Positions 5,131-7,407 of a DNA stretch of 7,407 nt are shown here, piece after piece. The DNA is from Deltaproteobacteria bacterium (GTDB lineage Bacteria; Desulfobacterota; Desulfobulbia; Desulfobulbales; BM004): NCBI GenBank assembly GCA_020346205.1, contig CP070776.1, positions 812,173-819,579 on the forward strand. The letters are read 5' to 3'. Positions within the stretch are counted from its first letter, which is position 1; every line of letters begins with the position of its first letter. A model generated the notes under the pieces. It saw only the letters and a program-made list of their open reading frames with translations, was not told the DNA's origin and ran no database searches. The translations under genes were made by a program, and so were the position numbers.

Positions 5131-6723
5131 ATGGCAGATAGCAACTTAATTACAAGTAAAGATATAATCGAAAAAACAGGCATTTCAAGAGCAACCTTGA
5201 ATAATTACATCAAGCTTGGAATTCTTCCTAAACCTATTGTAAGGCGTCCAGGTCCTGAAGAGAAGGGAGCTAAACAGATAGGTTACTTTCCCTCTGATGT
5301 TTTGGAACGTATATTAAAGGTTAAGCTTTTAAAACAGCAGGGCAACTCAATGGAAGATATTGCCCAGATATTTCAGGACATAATGGGTGATGGTTCTGAG
5401 GAGTACGTTAAAGAAGATACTGAGAAGGAAGAAATTCGTCCATCTACTGAAAAAGTCCCTGCTACCAAGGCTGTACGCAGGATTTCAGACAGTGATTTGC
5501 ATGTCACAATTACAGATATCAGCTCTCCAGCATACTTGATCAATCACAATTTTGAGATTGAATGGGTGAATAAAGCTGCTGAGGAGCAAATATTTAACCA
5601 GAACGTGCGTACTATCATTAATGTTGAATCCAGGAATATTTTTAAATTGCTCCTTCGTGATGAACTGAAAAGCAATTTTAAGAACTGGATGGAATCAGTT
5701 GCAATGCACCTCACAGTATTGCAAAACCGGATTACTGCGAGCAAATTACGCAGGATCTACCACGGTATAAGCGACAAAGAGATAGACCTCCTTACTGAAC
5801 TATATGAACAGCGCAATGTCGCTAGCCCCGAAAGCCTTTATCATCTTCCTGCAACAATAGTAAAAGCTGATGATACCAGGTCGTCGTATTGGGTGCATAC
5901 AATGTCCTTCAGGGAAGGCACTTTTTTCGTGTATGTGCCTACTGACAGCATCAATACGGAATTGCTTGATATGCTTTCACAGCGCGGCAAGATCATCAAT
6001 GAGCTTCTGAAAAATAGAATGCCATCCCTGGTGTCGCTCTGTGTGTTGGTTGCTGACCTCCAGGATTCTGTCAAGATCAGTGCCGAGCTCCTCCCTGCAC
6101 AGTATTTTGAGCTGATTAATGAATTATGGCAGGCGGTCGGGCCGACCTTTGAAAAGTACAAAGGTATCTACGGTAAGCATGCCGGTGATGGAATGCTCTA
6201 TTATTTCATCCATAAACCCGGCGTAAATTACTTAATGAATGCTGTTAACTGTGCCCTTGAAATACGCGAAGTTATGAAAGAATTGAGTAGTAAGTGGAGA
6301 CTGCGCAAGGGTTGGAATAACGAACTTTTCCTGAACACAGGAATAAACGAGGGGCAGGAGTTTTTTGGAACCATACAGTCGTCAAATACCATCGAATTTA
6401 CAGCTTTAGGCGACACAATCAACATTGCAGGAAGACTTTCTGATTTGGCAGAAGATGGTGAGATTTGGACAACAAAAAACCTTATTAGCCGTCTTACCCA
6501 GGAAGAAAGAAAACTGATACGCTTTGGTGTCCACCACGATAACCAGACCGGTAAAATATTCATCCGTAATTCTTTCGCCCGTATCTGCGATATCATCCAG
6601 AAGAATAATTTGCATGATCGCCACTTATCATCGATTGCAGGACTTCCGATTACGGAAATTAAAGAAAAGGTAAGTCAAAACATTGAGTTACAGGATATTG
6701 GATCCCTTAAATCCACCGACTAA
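5131..6723 (+). CDS. MerR-like HTH / PAS-like / class III adenylate cyclase fusion protein
   Basis: 530 residues in three parts. Residues 6-83 resemble a MerR DNA-binding domain: TSKDIIEKTGISRATLNNYI (8-27), then LGILPKP, then YFPSDVLERI and LLKQQGNSMEDIAQIF. An acidic linker (88-118) follows. Residues 125-272 look PAS-like, with PAYLINHNFEIEWVNKAAEE (133-152) as the best-matching segment. Residues 300-490 are a class III nucleotide cyclase. All six expected catalytic positions are present: metal Asp309 and Asp353, adenine-binding Lys349 and Thr424, and transition-state Asn431 and Arg435. A Lys/Thr pair is typical of class IIIb adenylate cyclases, several of which respond to bicarbonate. Predicted reaction: ATP to cAMP and pyrophosphate. 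There is no membrane segment, so it is probably cytosolic and DNA-associated. ATG 5131 follows AAGAGG at 5118-5123; another ATG at 5126 is out of frame. It follows the palindrome array and is probably autoregulated. Confidence 0.88.
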   Translation: MADSNLITSKDIIEKTGISRATLNNYIKLGILPKPIVRRPGPEEKGAKQIGYFPSDVLERILKVKLLKQQGNSMEDIAQIFQDIMGDGSEEYVKEDTEKEEIRPSTEKVPATKAVRRISDSDLHVTITDISSPAYLINHNFEIEWVNKAAEEQIFNQNVRTIINVESRNIFKLLLRDELKSNFKNWMESVAMHLTVLQNRITASKLRRIYHGISDKEIDLLTELYEQRNVASPESLYHLPATIVKADDTRSSYWVHTMSFREGTFFVYVPTDSINTELLDMLSQRGKIINELLKNRMPSLVSLCVLVADLQDSVKISAELLPAQYFELINELWQAVGPTFEKYKGIYGKHAGDGMLYYFIHKPGVNYLMNAVNCALEIREVMKELSSKWRLRKGWNNELFLNTGINEGQEFFGTIQSSNTIEFTALGDTINIAGRLSDLAEDGEIWTTKNLISRLTQEERKLIRFGVHHDNQTGKIFIRNSFARICDIIQKNNLHDRHLSSIAGLPITEIKEKVSQNIELQDIGSLKSTD

Positions 6724-6738
6724 AAGGACTAACCACTA

Positions 6739-7407
6739 ATGAGAACAGCCATAATTCAACAATTGGGGAATCAACCAGTGGAAAATAAAATATCACAAGA
6801 TGAACTGTTCAGACGTGTAGAGCAGCTGGAAAGGGAGAGAGCTCAATACAAGCTTGATTCCCAGGAAACGCTGCGCAGGTGTGAATCAAAGTATCTTGCC
6901 ATGCTGGAATCGGTTGACGCTTATATGACCCTCGTTGACAGAAATCTTCATATTCTGTGGGCCAACCAGAAGGCGAAAAACATTTTTGGCTGGGATATTG
7001 TTGGAAAGTCCTGTTGTGAGGCCCTTTATGGCAAAAAAGAGATGTGCGGCAGTAATTCATCCTCCTGTCTGACACGGCAGGCTTTCAGCAGCACCAGGCC
7101 AATTAAGTGTCATTCCCTAAAATTGAAGGTGAAGGACGGTGACCTTAAATATTTTGAGGGAACTGCCAAGGTGGTATCCAGGGATAATGACGGCAAACCT
7201 TCGGTAGTGGTCAAGATTTATAAGGATATTACTGAACGCAAGCAGGCTGAAGAGGAACTGCGCAACAATATGAAGCAGATGCGAAGTAATCTGGATGGAA
7301 CTATCAAGGCAATAGCCAGAACTGTTGAAACCAGAGACGCATATACCGCCGGTCATCAGCGGCGAACCACTGAAATAGCCAGGGCAGTAGCATTTGAAAT
7401 GGGCCTC
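6739..7407 (+). CDS. PAS / HD-GYP protein, N-terminal part (probable cyclic-di-GMP phosphodiesterase, cut by right edge)
   Basis: 223 codons are visible and the frame is still open at the edge. Residues 16-52 are charged and probably helical or coiled-coil. Residues 52-166 form a PAS domain: YMTLVDRNLHILWANQKAKN (62-81) and NIFGWDIVGKS are typical, and it ends with VKIYKDITERKQAEEEL (158-174), the usual PAS/PAC exit. It contains clustered cysteines (92, 93, 103, 110, 124), as in PAS domains with a C-x(n)-C-x(n)-C pattern that may bind metal or sense redox state. Residues 185-223 match the start of HD-GYP domains: TIKAIARTVETRDAYTAGHQ and RRTTEIARAVAFEMGL. The HD and GYP motifs lie outside the window, so activity cannot be judged. 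HD-GYP enzymes usually hydrolyse c-di-GMP. The ATG at 6739 follows AAGGA (6724-6728), 15 bases after the cyclase stop, indicating co-transcription. Confidence 0.85.
   Translation, partial: MRTAIIQQLGNQPVENKISQDELFRRVEQLERERAQYKLDSQETLRRCESKYLAMLESVDAYMTLVDRNLHILWANQKAKNIFGWDIVGKSCCEALYGKKEMCGSNSSSCLTRQAFSSTRPIKCHSLKLKVKDGDLKYFEGTAKVVSRDNDGKPSVVVKIYKDITERKQAEEELRNNMKQMRSNLDGTIKAIARTVETRDAYTAGHQRRTTEIARAVAFEMGL

Overview
The window looks like chromosomal DNA of a Gram-negative bacterium. It carries kdsB (CMP-Kdo synthesis for lipopolysaccharide), the start of an rsmJ-type 16S rRNA methyltransferase gene, an LDH-like malate dehydrogenase, and a multidomain signalling pair. The mix of an LDH-type Mdh, a large CofD/YvcK-like protein, a Cys-rich PAS domain and an HD-GYP protein would suit Desulfobacterota (former Deltaproteobacteria), but this placement is inference only.

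Layout. (1) Positions 1-316, minus strand: the N-terminal 105 codons of rsmJ, running off the left edge and divergent from kdsB. (2) Positions 427-4543, plus strand: kdsB, mdh and a 775-residue CofD/YvcK-family protein with gaps of 53 and 38 bases, probably one transcription unit of housekeeping genes (envelope sugar activation, central carbon, cell-wall/carbon control). (3) Positions 4544-5130: a 587-base, strongly A+T-rich gap without a convincing gene. It is filled with copies of a 17-bp near-palindrome whose consensus I read as ATTTAGAC-W-GTATAAAW. Eight copies lie between 4735 and 5099, and two sigma70-like promoters overlap or adjoin the copies nearest the next gene. (4) Positions 5131-6723: a 530-residue protein with a MerR-like DNA-binding head, a PAS-like sensor and a complete class III (IIIb-type) adenylate cyclase domain. 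(5) Positions 6739-7407, running off the right edge: a PAS protein that enters an HD-GYP domain (usually a cyclic-di-GMP phosphodiesterase), 15 bases downstream of the cyclase.

The most interesting unit is 4735-7407. A cyclase carries its own DNA-binding domain and sits directly behind a dense array of palindromic sites that overlap its promoters. It appears to be co-transcribed with a c-di-GMP-type phosphodiesterase. The simplest reading is an autoregulated one-component transcription factor that also makes cAMP and is linked to c-di-GMP turnover. Binding of the protein to the sites is inferred, not shown.
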